DNA of 64,000 nt from Pseudarthrobacter cellobiosi (GTDB lineage: Bacteria > Actinomycetota > Actinomycetes > Actinomycetales > Micrococcaceae). Below, one piece after another: positions 24,360 to 33,240 of this stretch. The position numbers and the translations under genes are program-made. A model generated the notes under the pieces. The model saw nothing but the letters and a program-made list of their open reading frames with translations, did no database searches and was not told the DNA's origin. Where the stretch lies: the NCBI RefSeq assembly GCF_023913755.1, contig NZ_JAMXBJ010000045.1, positions 1 through 64,000 on the forward strand. Reading direction: 5' to 3'. How positions within the stretch are numbered: position 1 is the first letter of the stretch; each line of letters opens with the position of its first letter.

Positions 24360-27053
24360 ATGTCGTTAATAGGCCGAAGCAGGGAATTGGACCGGATACT
24401 CTCCGTAATCCGGGGTCCTAAAGATTCAGCCCTCAAGGTGGTGGGCAGGCGCGGGACGGGCAAGTCCGCCCTCCTATCCGAGATTCCCCGCCTCTCCGAT
24501 GTCCGCACCGTCTTCCTGACAGCGAGTGCCTCAGAGTCCGACTGGCCGCTCTCGGGCCTCACCGCGCTCCTGACCGGCATCGATGATCCCGTCCTCAACC
24601 GCTTCGCCGACGAACTGCTGCGCGATTCCACTGGCGCCATGGACGTCCCGACTGTGTCCACCCTGCTGCTCAACGGACTGCACCAGCGCTCGTCGTCCCG
24701 GACGGTCATTGTCATCGATGACGCCGACCAACTGGACCCCAGCAGCCAGGCGGTGATCGGCTACTTGGCGCGCCGGCTGACCGGAACGGACATGGCGCTG
24801 TTCATGAGCGTGCGGGAAGATGTAGCCGATAGCCCGTTCGCATCCCTTCCCGCCCTCCAGCTGGCACCGCTGAACTACAACGACACAGTCCGCATGCTGG
24901 AGGCCATTCCGGCCCGGCAGACCGCGACGGCGGCGGTCCACGCAGTCGCCTCTGCCACCCAAGGGAACCCGCTCGCCGCCGTCGAGCTTTTTAAGCTGCT
25001 GCTGGAACGTGTGGCAGACGGAAAATACGCGCTGCCGGTTCCGCTGCCCGGCAAGGGAAGCTTCGAAGCGGAGTTCGCTGCCTCCGTGGGGGGACTCTCG
25101 CCTGTCGCGAGGAAGGTCCTTGACCTGCTTTCGCTGTCCTGCCGCAGCGATATCGCCACCTTGGAAAGAGCCTATGACCAGCTGTGGGGCGGGATCGACG
25201 AACTGCTGGCACAGGGCATGGTGGGCAGGTCCGGGCCGCATCTGAGGATCCAGGACCAGTTGCTCCGAGGCTACGTGTATGCGGCCATGACACCAGCAAC
25301 GCGGACCGCCAGCCACCGCGCCATGGCGGCAGCGGCGGAGCCCGCGGATCCCTATGCGCACCGCTGGCACCTAAGCTTTACCGCTTTGGAACGGCAGACC
25401 CCGTTTGGGCTGCTCCGCCTTGCCGTTGACCTAATCCGGAGCGGCGAAGTGCCCTTCGCCGTCGAATACGTTGAACGGGCCCTGACCATCAACCCGTGGG
25501 AAGCGGAGACGGCTGCGAGGCTCACCACCGTGGCCGAGCTGCTGCTGAACCGGGGTGAATTCGTCTACGCCAAGCGCTACCTGGACTGGGCGCAGCGCGT
25601 GACGCGGAACCCTGCCCTGATCCTTCGGCTTACCGGCCTCGCCTTCGAGATCCAGTTCATCCAGGGCGGCGCCGTGCGCTCCAGCATGGTGCTCCGGCTG
25701 GTGAAGGAGTTCGGGCAACACGATCCGGCCTTCGCTAACCGCCTGCTCGTGGCCGGCGCGCTCTATTATGCGGACCGCTGGGAGCTTGCGGATGCCACGA
25801 GCCTGCTGCGGTACGCCGAGGAGTTCAAGGACCACGCCTCACCGGACTGTCTGGCCCTGGCGGAGAGCGCCAGGCAACTCATCGAAGCGATCAGCGGGAC
25901 ACGTGAGGAGATCGGCCGCAAGCCCGACGGCGGGAGCGAAACGGTTGCCACCCTTCTCGTACAGGGCCGTGCGCTGAGCTATGCCGAACACCATGTCGCC
26001 GCCCAGGAGGCCTTTGCCCGGGTGCGGAACTTTCTGGAGGCAAACACCGTCAACTGGCGGGAAACCGCGGAGTTCCTCGCAGTGGACAATGAAATCCGGG
26101 CGGGGAACGTCCGGAAGGCGGTGAAACTGATCGAAGATCTTGAGCTCGCAGAACCGGAAACCAAATACCACCGTGGAATGCGGCACGTCTTCCGGGTCTG
26201 GCGGGCCAACGCGATCGGAAACGAGGAACTCGCCCGCGCCTACGCGTCGGACGCCCAGCACTTCTCAGGGGCGGAGAGCCACCCTGCGATTACAGCGCAG
26301 CTGGCCGCGTGCCAAGGGCATTTTGCCCTCATGCGGGGAAACCTCGCCAAGGCCTTCGCGCAGCTGTCGCGGGCAGGGGAGATAGGTCAGGCTTTCAGCA
26401 ACCCCACGCTGCTCCGCTGCGAGTCCGATCTGGTGGAAGTCCTGATCCGGCTGGGCCGGCACAGGGAGGCCGCCCAGGCGCTGTGGCACCTGGAAAGCCA
26501 GGCAGTTGGCCTGCGTTCGCCCTGGCTCATGATGGCTGTTGCCCGGAGCCGGGCGATGCTGGCCGACGGTGAGCAGTCGCTCCAGCTGTTCAGTGACGCC
26601 CTCGCCGGCAGAAATCCCCAGGAATCACTGCTGGAACGCGCCAGGACACTGCTGTGCTACTCCGAACGTCTCGGCGCCTTCGGCCGCCTCCGGAGCGCCC
26701 GGGATGGTCTGCTTCGAGCGAAAGTGATGTTCGACGAAGCCGGGGCCCACGCGTGGGCCCAGCACGTCGACTCGCTGCTGCTCGACGAACGTGTGGAACC
26801 GGCAGGTGCCCCCGGCAACCCCGCGATCCTGATGCTTGCAGACCACGAACGTGTGCTGGTGCGCATGGTGGCCCGCGGGATGCGGAACAAGGAAATCGCG
26901 GCCACCCTGTATGTCTCTGTCCGGACCGTGGAAGTGCGCCTCACCTCGATTTACCGGAAACTCGGAGTGGAATCACGCGCCCAGCTGACAGCCCTCGCAA
27001 CGGGCAAGGAAGCCACGCAGGCCAAGGAACAATTCGTCCTTCCCATCCTCTAG
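24360..27053 (+). CDS. Large LuxR-family (LAL/MalT-type) transcriptional regulator
   Basis: The 897-residue product has an N-terminal AAA/NB-ARC-like ATPase with Walker A (VVGRRGTGKSAL) and Walker B (TVIVIDDADQL). A long helical TPR-like middle follows from about residue 350 to 800, and the LuxR helix-turn-helix ends it (ERVLVRMVARGMRNKEIAATLY, VSVRTVEVRLTSIYRKLGV). LAL regulators bind ATP and a ligand and activate transcription. The start could be the ATG at 24360 or 24345; further upstream there is no similarity. It precedes the polysaccharide genes and may control them. No target site is evident. Confidence 0.85.
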   Translation: MSLIGRSRELDRILSVIRGPKDSALKVVGRRGTGKSALLSEIPRLSDVRTVFLTASASESDWPLSGLTALLTGIDDPVLNRFADELLRDSTGAMDVPTVSTLLLNGLHQRSSSRTVIVIDDADQLDPSSQAVIGYLARRLTGTDMALFMSVREDVADSPFASLPALQLAPLNYNDTVRMLEAIPARQTATAAVHAVASATQGNPLAAVELFKLLLERVADGKYALPVPLPGKGSFEAEFAASVGGLSPVARKVLDLLSLSCRSDIATLERAYDQLWGGIDELLAQGMVGRSGPHLRIQDQLLRGYVYAAMTPATRTASHRAMAAAAEPADPYAHRWHLSFTALERQTPFGLLRLAVDLIRSGEVPFAVEYVERALTINPWEAETAARLTTVAELLLNRGEFVYAKRYLDWAQRVTRNPALILRLTGLAFEIQFIQGGAVRSSMVLRLVKEFGQHDPAFANRLLVAGALYYADRWELADATSLLRYAEEFKDHASPDCLALAESARQLIEAISGTREEIGRKPDGGSETVATLLVQGRALSYAEHHVAAQEAFARVRNFLEANTVNWRETAEFLAVDNEIRAGNVRKAVKLIEDLELAEPETKYHRGMRHVFRVWRANAIGNEELARAYASDAQHFSGAESHPAITAQLAACQGHFALMRGNLAKAFAQLSRAGEIGQAFSNPTLLRCESDLVEVLIRLGRHREAAQALWHLESQAVGLRSPWLMMAVARSRAMLADGEQSLQLFSDALAGRNPQESLLERARTLLCYSERLGAFGRLRSARDGLLRAKVMFDEAGAHAWAQHVDSLLLDERVEPAGAPGNPAILMLADHERVLVRMVARGMRNKEIAATLYVSVRTVEVRLTSIYRKLGVESRAQLTALATGKEATQAKEQFVLPIL

Positions 27054-27220
27054 GACACCGGCTGGGGGCACAGGGCGCTGCAGGTACCCGCAATTCCCGC
27101 ATTCTTCCCTTCCGGTGCCCACACAACCGCCTGCTTTCCCCGCCAGAACGGCATGCATCCCGCTAATTTTGCAGTACGGAATGCACAGACCCCGCAGCGA
27201 AAAGTAGGAAGGACGCGGAC

Positions 27221-27256
27221 ATGAGAACGGTCGCCAGAAAGGCCGGTGCCAAGTGA
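27221..27256 (+). CDS. 11-codon leader ORF overlapping the aminotransferase start
   Basis: ATG at 27221, with AGGAAGGA 8 nt upstream, encodes MRTVARKAGAK and stops at TGA, which overlaps the aminotransferase GTG (GTGACA). The ribosome-binding site of this mini-ORF is better than that of the aminotransferase. It may couple translation, or be the stub of a deleted gene start. I cannot tell whether it is translated. Confidence 0.35.
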   Translation: MRTVARKAGAK

Positions 27257-28416
27257 CAGCAGAAACCGTCCTGGCCCGCATCAACGTCATGGAACCCTGG
27301 CTCGGCGACGACGAAACCCGCGCAGTGGCGGAGGTCCTCGCCTCCGGCATACTGACGCAGGGGCCGAAAGTGAAGGCGTTCGAGGCGCAGTTCAGCGCCC
27401 TGCAGGAGGTGCCCCACGCCGTCGCGACCTCCAGCGCAACCACCGCACTGCACTTGGCGCTGATAGTGGCCGGCATCGGTCCCGGCGATGACGTGGTGGT
27501 GCCGTCGCTGGCCTTCATCGCCACGGCGAATGCGGTGACGTATGTCGGGGCACGGCCGGTTTTCTGCGACGTGGACCCCGCCACCGGGACTGTGGCTGCG
27601 GCCACGGTCCGGGCGGCATTGACCCTGGACACTCGGGCCGTGATCGTGGTGGACCAGTCCGGCGTGCCCGTTGACCTGGACCCCGTCCGCGAGCTGTGCG
27701 ACCGTCACGAAATCACTGTGATCGAAGACGCCGGCTGCGCCGTTGGCTCGGAATACAAGGGCAGGCCCGTGGGCACGGGGGCCGACATTTCCGTGTGGTC
27801 GTTCCACCAGGACAATGTGCTGACCACTGGCGAGGGCGGCATGCTGACAACCCACCGGGCGGACTGGGCGGCACGCGCCCGGAGCCTCCGCGGCCACTCC
27901 CTGAACGTGCCGGCGGCGGACCGTCGCGGATCCCGCATTGCCGCGCCGGAGGTGTACGTCGAGGTCGGCTTCGACTACCAGATGACGGATCTGCAGGCCG
28001 CCGTCGGCATCGTGCAGCTGGGCCGGCTGGGCGAGATAGTGGCTCGCCGCCGGGAGATCGCCGCGAAGTATGAGGCAGGGCTTTCCGGCCTGGCGGGTCT
28101 GCGGTTTGTGGCCGACCCACCGTACGGGACGGCCAACTTCCAGTCCTTTTGGGTCGAAGTACTCCCGGATTTCGCCATTGACCGCGAAGGGCTCCTGGCC
28201 CGCCTGGCCGATGCCGGAATTTCGGCGCGCCGCGGCGCCATGGCGGCTCACCGGCAGCCTGCCTACCGGTGGCGCGATACTGGCAACGCAGGGCTCCAGA
28301 ACACCGAACGGCTGACGGACCGGACCCTAGTTCTCCCGATTTTCCACGGCCTAGACAACGTGGGCCTGAACCGGGTCATGAACAGCGTACGGGCGGCCGC
28401 CGGTGTACGCCGGTGA
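27253..28416 (+). CDS. DegT/DnrJ/EryC1/StrS family aminotransferase lacking the catalytic Lys
   Basis: The 387-residue product has the type I aminotransferase fold of nucleotide-sugar aminotransferases: LASGILTQGPKVKAFE, HAVATSSATTALHLAL and VIEDAGCAVGSEYKG, where the Asp binds PLP. At the PLP-lysine position, family SFHPRKVVTTGEGG or SFHATKNITTGEGG, this protein has SFHQDNVLTTGEGG, so Asn replaces Lys. It cannot form the usual internal aldimine. In ColD-type dehydratases the same Lys is His, so a different activity is possible. The following gene is frameshifted and overlaps by 4 bp, so decay is equally likely. Confidence 0.8.
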   Translation: MTAETVLARINVMEPWLGDDETRAVAEVLASGILTQGPKVKAFEAQFSALQEVPHAVATSSATTALHLALIVAGIGPGDDVVVPSLAFIATANAVTYVGARPVFCDVDPATGTVAAATVRAALTLDTRAVIVVDQSGVPVDLDPVRELCDRHEITVIEDAGCAVGSEYKGRPVGTGADISVWSFHQDNVLTTGEGGMLTTHRADWAARARSLRGHSLNVPAADRRGSRIAAPEVYVEVGFDYQMTDLQAAVGIVQLGRLGEIVARRREIAAKYEAGLSGLAGLRFVADPPYGTANFQSFWVEVLPDFAIDREGLLARLADAGISARRGAMAAHRQPAYRWRDTGNAGLQNTERLTDRTLVLPIFHGLDNVGLNRVMNSVRAAAGVRR

Positions 28417-29047
28417 GCGAACTGGTGCTGATCGCAGCAAGCGGGCTGGCCCGGGAGGTCCTGACCATGGTCCGCGCCAGCGGGCAGTACGACGTCGTCG
28501 GGCTGCTCGACGACGACAAGGAAATGGCAGGCGTCACCGTGGACGGCGCGCCGGTGCTGGGGACCATTGACGACGCCTCCAAGTTCACGCACGCACTGGT
28601 GCTGGTATGCCTGGCCTCGGGAAGATCGCGGGAAGCCGTAGTGGAACGGCTGGCGGCCCAGGGCGTGCGCGATGCCCGGTACGCCACGGCGATCGACCCC
28701 ACCGTGGAGTGCCCCGAGGGTTGCCGGATTGGCCGGGGCAGCATCCTGCTGCGGAATGTGACGCTGACGGCTTCGGTCACGCTTGGGGCGCATGTTGTGG
28801 CCATGCCGTCCGTAACTTTCACGCACGACGACGACGTGGCGGACTTCGCGACGTTCGCCGCCGGTGTGTCGCTGGGCGGCGGAGTCCGGATCGGCCGGGC
28901 GGCCTATCTGGGACTGAATTCCAGCGTCCGTGCACGGACTTCATGGGGTCCTACGCGACGGTTGGCATGGGGGCGGCAGTGTTGAGCAACGTACCCGACG
29001 GCGAAACATGGGTTGGCGTCCCAGCCCACCCTATCGATCAGGAATAG
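28413..29047 (+). pseudogene. Frameshifted sugar O/N-acetyltransferase (NeuD/PglD family)
   Basis: From the GTG at 28413 (GTGA overlap with the aminotransferase) the product has a Rossmann-like N-domain (SELVLIAASGLAREVL, VVGLLDDDKEM) and left-handed beta-helix hexapeptides (CRIGRGSILLRNVT, GVSLGGGVRIGRAAYLGLNSSV). At about 28928-28945 the frame breaks; the rest of the family, GSYATVGMGAAVLSNVPDGETWVGVPA, continues in another frame to 29047. Staying in the first frame the protein stops at 28985 with a foreign 17-residue tail. Related enzymes acetylate UDP-amino sugars made by a DegT-type aminotransferase. A sequencing error is an alternative. Confidence 0.75.
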
Positions 29048-29165
29048 CTCAGAACAATCCCGGCGCAAGGGGCCACTCCGCCGTCGTGACTTCCGTTACC
29101 CGATTGTGATTAATCAGGTCCGGTCCTGTACGGTCGATCAAATGGGCCGACCTTCCAGGCCCGAA

Positions 29166-29199
29166 TCCGGGCAGACGCCAAGCTCTGCCGCTGCCCGGA
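29166..29199 (+). terminator. Hairpin before the riboswitch
   Basis: TCCGGGCAG (29166-29174) pairs perfectly with CTGCCCGGA (29191-29199) over a 16-nt loop. It lies between the acetyltransferase end and the riboswitch and could end the upstream transcript. No U tract is present. Confidence 0.45.
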
Positions 29200-29211
29200 A
29201 TCCACGACATT

Positions 29212-29340
29212 ATTAGGCAGAGGCGGGGGACCCAGAGTGTCCGGGCCACGGCTTTAAGCCGGCCCTTGGGGTGAAGCCGCATTGCGCGGCCGGATGGCCT
29301 CATCCGAATCCGACAGCTAACTCCGCAGGCGTTGAGAGGT
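29212..29340 (+). ncRNA. c-di-AMP (ydaO/yuaA) riboswitch
   Basis: The leader of the GH16 gene carries the conserved core of the cyclic di-AMP riboswitch in order: GGGGGACCCA (29224-29233), TTGGGGTGAAGC (29266-29277), then CATCCGAATCCGACAGCTAA (29301-29320) and CTCCGCAGGCG (29321-29331). In Actinobacteria this class often controls cell-wall hydrolases and is usually an OFF switch. GAGAGG at 29334-29339 doubles as the ribosome-binding site 9 nt before the ATG, so control may be on translation. A CATTAT at 29208-29213 could be a -10 element. Confidence 0.88.
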
Positions 29341-29348
29341 AATCACCC

Positions 29349-30476
29349 ATGTCTGCATCCCATGATCAGCCGCGTACTGACGCGCGCCCGTATTCCGAAG
29401 AAGCCGCCGCGCCCACCCAGCCACGGGCTGCGCTGAAGAAGTCCGCCCACCGTGCCAACACCCAGCGCAACATGTCGCTGACAGCGGCCGCCCTGGTAGC
29501 CCTGCTGGGAGTTGTTTCCTTGGGCCAGGTCTCCGACCAGGCACCCCTAAGCGCCGAATTGAGCCGCGTCGCGGACACGTCCAAGCGTGACCAGGCCCCG
29601 GGCCAGGTGAAGCGCAACACCGACCCCGCCCCGGCACCGCTGCCGGCAACTGACCCCTCCCCCGACCCGACCACGGCGCCTGCGCCTGCACCGGCACCGG
29701 CACCGGCACCTGAAGAGCCTGCGGTTGCTCCCGCACCCGCCCCGGTAACGACGACAACGGCTGCACCAGAACCGGCCCCTGCCCCTGCACCCCTTGCGTC
29801 AACCGGGACAACCGGCGCCATGCCTGTAGGTGTCCCCGGCGCATGGACGATGGCTTTTGCCGACGAATTCAACGGCACGGCCCTGGACACGGCCAAATGG
29901 TCCAACTGCTGGTTCTCCCCCACCTGCGGCACCATGAACAAGGTCACCACCAGCCCCAGCAACGTTTCCGTCGGCGGCGGCAACCTTGTCCTTTCCCTCA
30001 ATTCGTCCACCTCGGGTGCGCTGGTTTCAACCAACCCCAAGGGCGGTGCCACCACCGGCTACGAATTCACGACAGGTTACGTCGAGGCCCGGATCAAGTT
30101 CCCCGGCGACGGAACGAACCTCTACAACTGGCCTGCGTTCTGGACAAACGGCCAGTCGTGGCCCACCAACGGCGAGAACGACATCGCTGAGGTCCTGAGC
30201 GGCAAGATGACCGTGAACTACCACTCAACATCCGGCGCCCACAACCAGGGGACCGTTCCCGGCGACTGGGGCAACAATTTCCACACCTTCGGCCTGCACC
30301 GGACGGCGAACTCCGCGGACGTCTACTTCGATGGCGTCAAGGTGAAGTCCTACTCCACCGACGACGGCAACGCACCGCAGTACATCATCCTCAACGTCGG
30401 AGCGTCGGGAAGCAGCCCGGCGGCCTACGGAGCTGCGTCGCAGGTCCAGGTTGATTACGTGCGCGCCTGGAAGTAA
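29349..30476 (+). CDS. Secreted glycoside hydrolase family 16 protein
   Basis: The 375-residue product has an N-terminal signal/anchor helix (MSLTAAALVALLGVVSLG, residues 42-59), a Pro/Ala/Thr-rich linker with (AP)n runs to about residue 160, and a GH16 jelly-roll. The active-site motif is GENDIAEVL, with the two Glu as nucleophile and acid/base, and YVEARIKFPG and WPAFWTNG are also typical. GH16 enzymes cut beta-1,3/1,4-glucans or galactans. It is preceded by a c-di-AMP riboswitch and followed by polysaccharide genes, so it may trim or release the cell's own polymer. Confidence 0.88.
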   Translation: MSASHDQPRTDARPYSEEAAAPTQPRAALKKSAHRANTQRNMSLTAAALVALLGVVSLGQVSDQAPLSAELSRVADTSKRDQAPGQVKRNTDPAPAPLPATDPSPDPTTAPAPAPAPAPAPEEPAVAPAPAPVTTTTAAPEPAPAPAPLASTGTTGAMPVGVPGAWTMAFADEFNGTALDTAKWSNCWFSPTCGTMNKVTTSPSNVSVGGGNLVLSLNSSTSGALVSTNPKGGATTGYEFTTGYVEARIKFPGDGTNLYNWPAFWTNGQSWPTNGENDIAEVLSGKMTVNYHSTSGAHNQGTVPGDWGNNFHTFGLHRTANSADVYFDGVKVKSYSTDDGNAPQYIILNVGASGSSPAAYGAASQVQVDYVRAWK

Positions 30477-30494
30477 GGCACCACCACCACGGTG

Positions 30495-30536
30495 AGCGGA
30501 CGACGGCGGGACCTCCCGCCGTCGTCCGCTTTCTGT
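30495..30536 (+). terminator. Intrinsic terminator after the GH16 gene
   Basis: AGCGGACGACGGCGGGA (30495-30511) pairs perfectly over 17 bp with 30514-30530, with a loop of only CC, followed by TTCTGTT. Confidence 0.85.
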
Positions 30537-30625
30537 TAATCGTCTGCTTCACTTACTACTGTGTAAACCCGCAGTTGTCGGTGCCGGACCGGCGGAACGT
30601 TCCGCCACTCCCGTAAACTCTTGCA

Positions 30626-31792
30626 ATGAAGCTTCTGTACATCACAGAAAGCGTGCCCAACCGGGACCCCATGCTGGGGGACGGCAGTTCCATGATTCCG
30701 TTCGAGGTGCTGCGGAACCTTCCCGGAGAAGTGGCAGTGACGCTTCTGACTTTCGCCGGACCGGTGGACGTGCCGGCCGAAATCAGGTCGCGCTGTAACG
30801 CCGTGCATGTGATGCCCACGCGCAGCCGCGCCTGGGCCACCGTCCTGTCCGTCTTTGGCCTGACCGGTCTCGGAAAGCACGAACGGTCCACCGCCAAAGC
30901 TATGGCCATCGCGGCACAACTCTCCGGCCAACACGACGCCACCCTGATCCATGGTCCGCACGCCCTGTTCCTGGCCAACGCGGTGAGCGGCCCGCTGGTT
31001 TTGCAGACTGTTGATCCCTGGTCGGTCCGCGCCGCCATGGACACTGCCATTGCACGCACCCTCCGGCCGGCCTACCGCGCCCGTGAGTTCCTTGCGCTAC
31101 TTGCCGAAAGGCGCCTGCCGCCGCGGGCGCGGCTCCTCACCGTGGGCGCCGCGGATGCGCGCACCTGGTCGGAGCGGCTTGCGCGGCCCGTCAGGAGCGT
31201 TCCCAACGGGGCCGAGGAATCGGTGCGCGACGCCGCCAGACAGAACGGTCCGGTGGCCTGTTTTGTTGGCAGCCTGAACTACGGTCCAAACATCGACAGC
31301 GCAAACGTCCTGATCAGGAAGATCGCCCCGCTCGTGTGGCAGCAGGTTCCGGATGCCAGGTTTGTGCTCGCGGGCCGGCGCCCCGAGGCCTCAGTACAAG
31401 CCTTGGCTGGCCCCCGCGTGGAGGTCCTCGCAAACGTGCCGTCGGTGCTGGCGGTCTTCCACTCCGCGGACGTGGCAGTCTTTCCCGACGAACACGGTGT
31501 GGGCATCCGGAACTCCGTGCGCGAGGCCCTTGCTGCCGGCCTCCCGGTGGTTGCGACGCCGGTGGCCGCCCGCGAGCAGGACCCCCACCCCTTGCTGGCC
31601 GTCGAACAGGACACGGAAGGGTTCGTTGATCAAGTCGTGCGGCGGCTGACCGCGCCCGGACGGCACCGGCCCTCACCCGGCGGCGGGTCCGTCCGGACGT
31701 GGCGGGCTGTTGCCGAGGACTATCTGGATGAGGTGGGAAGCGCGATCCGGTCCGGCAGCGCCGGCCTCCCGTCCGGAAAGTCACCGGCATGA
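30626..31792 (+). CDS. Glycosyltransferase (GT4/GT1, GT-B fold)
   Basis: The 388-residue product has the GT-B layout: MKLLYITESVPNRDPMLGDG at the N-terminus (acceptor domain) and a C-terminal donor domain with PVACFVGSLNYGPNIDS, RFVLAGRRPEA and the retaining-GT signature EHGVGIRNSVREALAAGLPVV. The Glu-x7-Glu spacing is altered but recognisable. It is cytoplasmic or membrane-associated and transfers a sugar onto the growing polymer. Its stop overlaps the flippase start (ATGA). Confidence 0.85.
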   Translation: MKLLYITESVPNRDPMLGDGSSMIPFEVLRNLPGEVAVTLLTFAGPVDVPAEIRSRCNAVHVMPTRSRAWATVLSVFGLTGLGKHERSTAKAMAIAAQLSGQHDATLIHGPHALFLANAVSGPLVLQTVDPWSVRAAMDTAIARTLRPAYRAREFLALLAERRLPPRARLLTVGAADARTWSERLARPVRSVPNGAEESVRDAARQNGPVACFVGSLNYGPNIDSANVLIRKIAPLVWQQVPDARFVLAGRRPEASVQALAGPRVEVLANVPSVLAVFHSADVAVFPDEHGVGIRNSVREALAAGLPVVATPVAAREQDPHPLLAVEQDTEGFVDQVVRRLTAPGRHRPSPGGGSVRTWRAVAEDYLDEVGSAIRSGSAGLPSGKSPA

Positions 31793-33240
31793 CGTTCGCA
31801 CCCGGGGATCTGTCCCGGACCGGTGTCCGGGGCGCAGCGTGGCAAGGGCTGGCATTCGTCGCCGGAAAGGTGATCGTCCTGGTCACCACCATCGTCCTGG
31901 CCCGGCTTCTGTCCCCCGAGGAGTACGGCCTGGTGGCGCTGGCGCTGGTCCTCATGGCCTACGCCGAAACCGTCGCCGACGCCGGTGTGGCACAGGCACT
32001 GGTCTATTTGCCCCGCACTGGCGTCATTGCGCGCTCAGCCTTGTTCATTTCCGTGCTGCTGGGAGCGGTCCTGGCATCCGCCGCCGTCCTGGCCGCGCCC
32101 TGGATCGCAGGCCTCTTCAACCTTCCGGACGCGGCGCCCCTCGTCCAGGTGCTGGCGGTTTCGGTGTTGGCCACGTCCTTCGGGGCGGTCCCGGAAGCTC
32201 TGCTGCGGCGGGACCTGCTGTTCAAGCCGCTGACCGCAGCTCCCGTGATCCGCGCCGCCACCATGGGAACGGTGACCCTGGCTCTGGCGTTCACGGGCCA
32301 CGGCGCGTGGTCACTGGCTGTCGGCACGGCCGCGGGGTCCGTTGCGTATGCGCTCACGTGCTGGTTCCTGGTCCGCAGGAATGCGCCCTGGCAGATTTGG
32401 CGGGTGGGCAGGGACGCCCTCCGGGCCAACATCACCTTCGGGGCACCCGTCGCGGGTAGCAGCCTGTTGGCCCGGCTGATCTTCGACGTCGACTACCTCA
32501 TCATCGGGCTCCTGCTGGGGGCGCAGGCCCTGGGCTACTACACCTTGGCCTTCCGGCTTCCGGAGGCCCTGATCCTGAACGTCTTTTTTGTGCTGTCCAC
32601 AGTGCTGTTCCCGCTCTACGCTCAGGTACGCACGGATCCGGACAGGCTCCGCGACGGCTACCTGAAGAGTGTCCAGGTCCAGTCCCTGTACGGGATCACC
32701 TCCGGCGTGGGCCTGGCCGTCCTGGCACCCATTCTGGTCCCCTTACTTTTCGGCCAGAAGTGGACGGACGCCGCGCTGCCGCTGATCTTCCTGGCACTGT
32801 ACGCAGCCGTGCGGTCGCTGGGCGCGGGTGCCAACGACGTCTATAAGGCGCTCGGACGGCCGGGGCTCTCCATCACGATATCTGTGGTCCGGCTCGTGAT
32901 CCTCGTGCCGGTCCTGCTGGTCGCCGTCCAGTGGGGCATAGTTGGCGTGGCCTGTGCGCAGTTGGCCGTGGCGTTTGTCTTTGCTTGCGGAATGCAGGCC
33001 GTTGCTGCCCGGGTCATCAGGATCCGGGCGCGCCGCCTAGTGCGCGCCGCCGTGCCAGGGGTGGTGTGTGGGGCCGCTGTGGCAATGGCCGGGCTGGTCA
33101 CGTTAGCCCTTCCGTTCCTTGGCCCCGTGCTGACGACGGCCGCCGTGGTGGTTGTGGCCGTCGGGCTGGTTTATGCGATTCTGCGTTGGGGATTCCCGTC
33201 CCTGCACCACGAACTGCTGAGGCTGGCGGGCCGGGCCTAA
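31789..33240 (+). CDS. Polysaccharide flippase (Wzx/MOP family)
   Basis: The 483-residue product has about 12-14 membrane helices and the MOP family opening (GVRGAAWQGLAFVAGKVIVLV then ARLLSPEEYGLVALA). It would flip lipid-linked oligosaccharides across the membrane. It overlaps the preceding glycosyltransferase by 4 bp and converges on the minus-strand operon with a 4-bp overlap at 33237-33240. No Wzy is certain nearby, but the large membrane protein at 36976 is a candidate. Confidence 0.88.
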   Translation: MTFAPGDLSRTGVRGAAWQGLAFVAGKVIVLVTTIVLARLLSPEEYGLVALALVLMAYAETVADAGVAQALVYLPRTGVIARSALFISVLLGAVLASAAVLAAPWIAGLFNLPDAAPLVQVLAVSVLATSFGAVPEALLRRDLLFKPLTAAPVIRAATMGTVTLALAFTGHGAWSLAVGTAAGSVAYALTCWFLVRRNAPWQIWRVGRDALRANITFGAPVAGSSLLARLIFDVDYLIIGLLLGAQALGYYTLAFRLPEALILNVFFVLSTVLFPLYAQVRTDPDRLRDGYLKSVQVQSLYGITSGVGLAVLAPILVPLLFGQKWTDAALPLIFLALYAAVRSLGAGANDVYKALGRPGLSITISVVRLVILVPVLLVAVQWGIVGVACAQLAVAFVFACGMQAVAARVIRIRARRLVRAAVPGVVCGAAVAMAGLVTLALPFLGPVLTTAAVVVVAVGLVYAILRWGFPSLHHELLRLAGRA

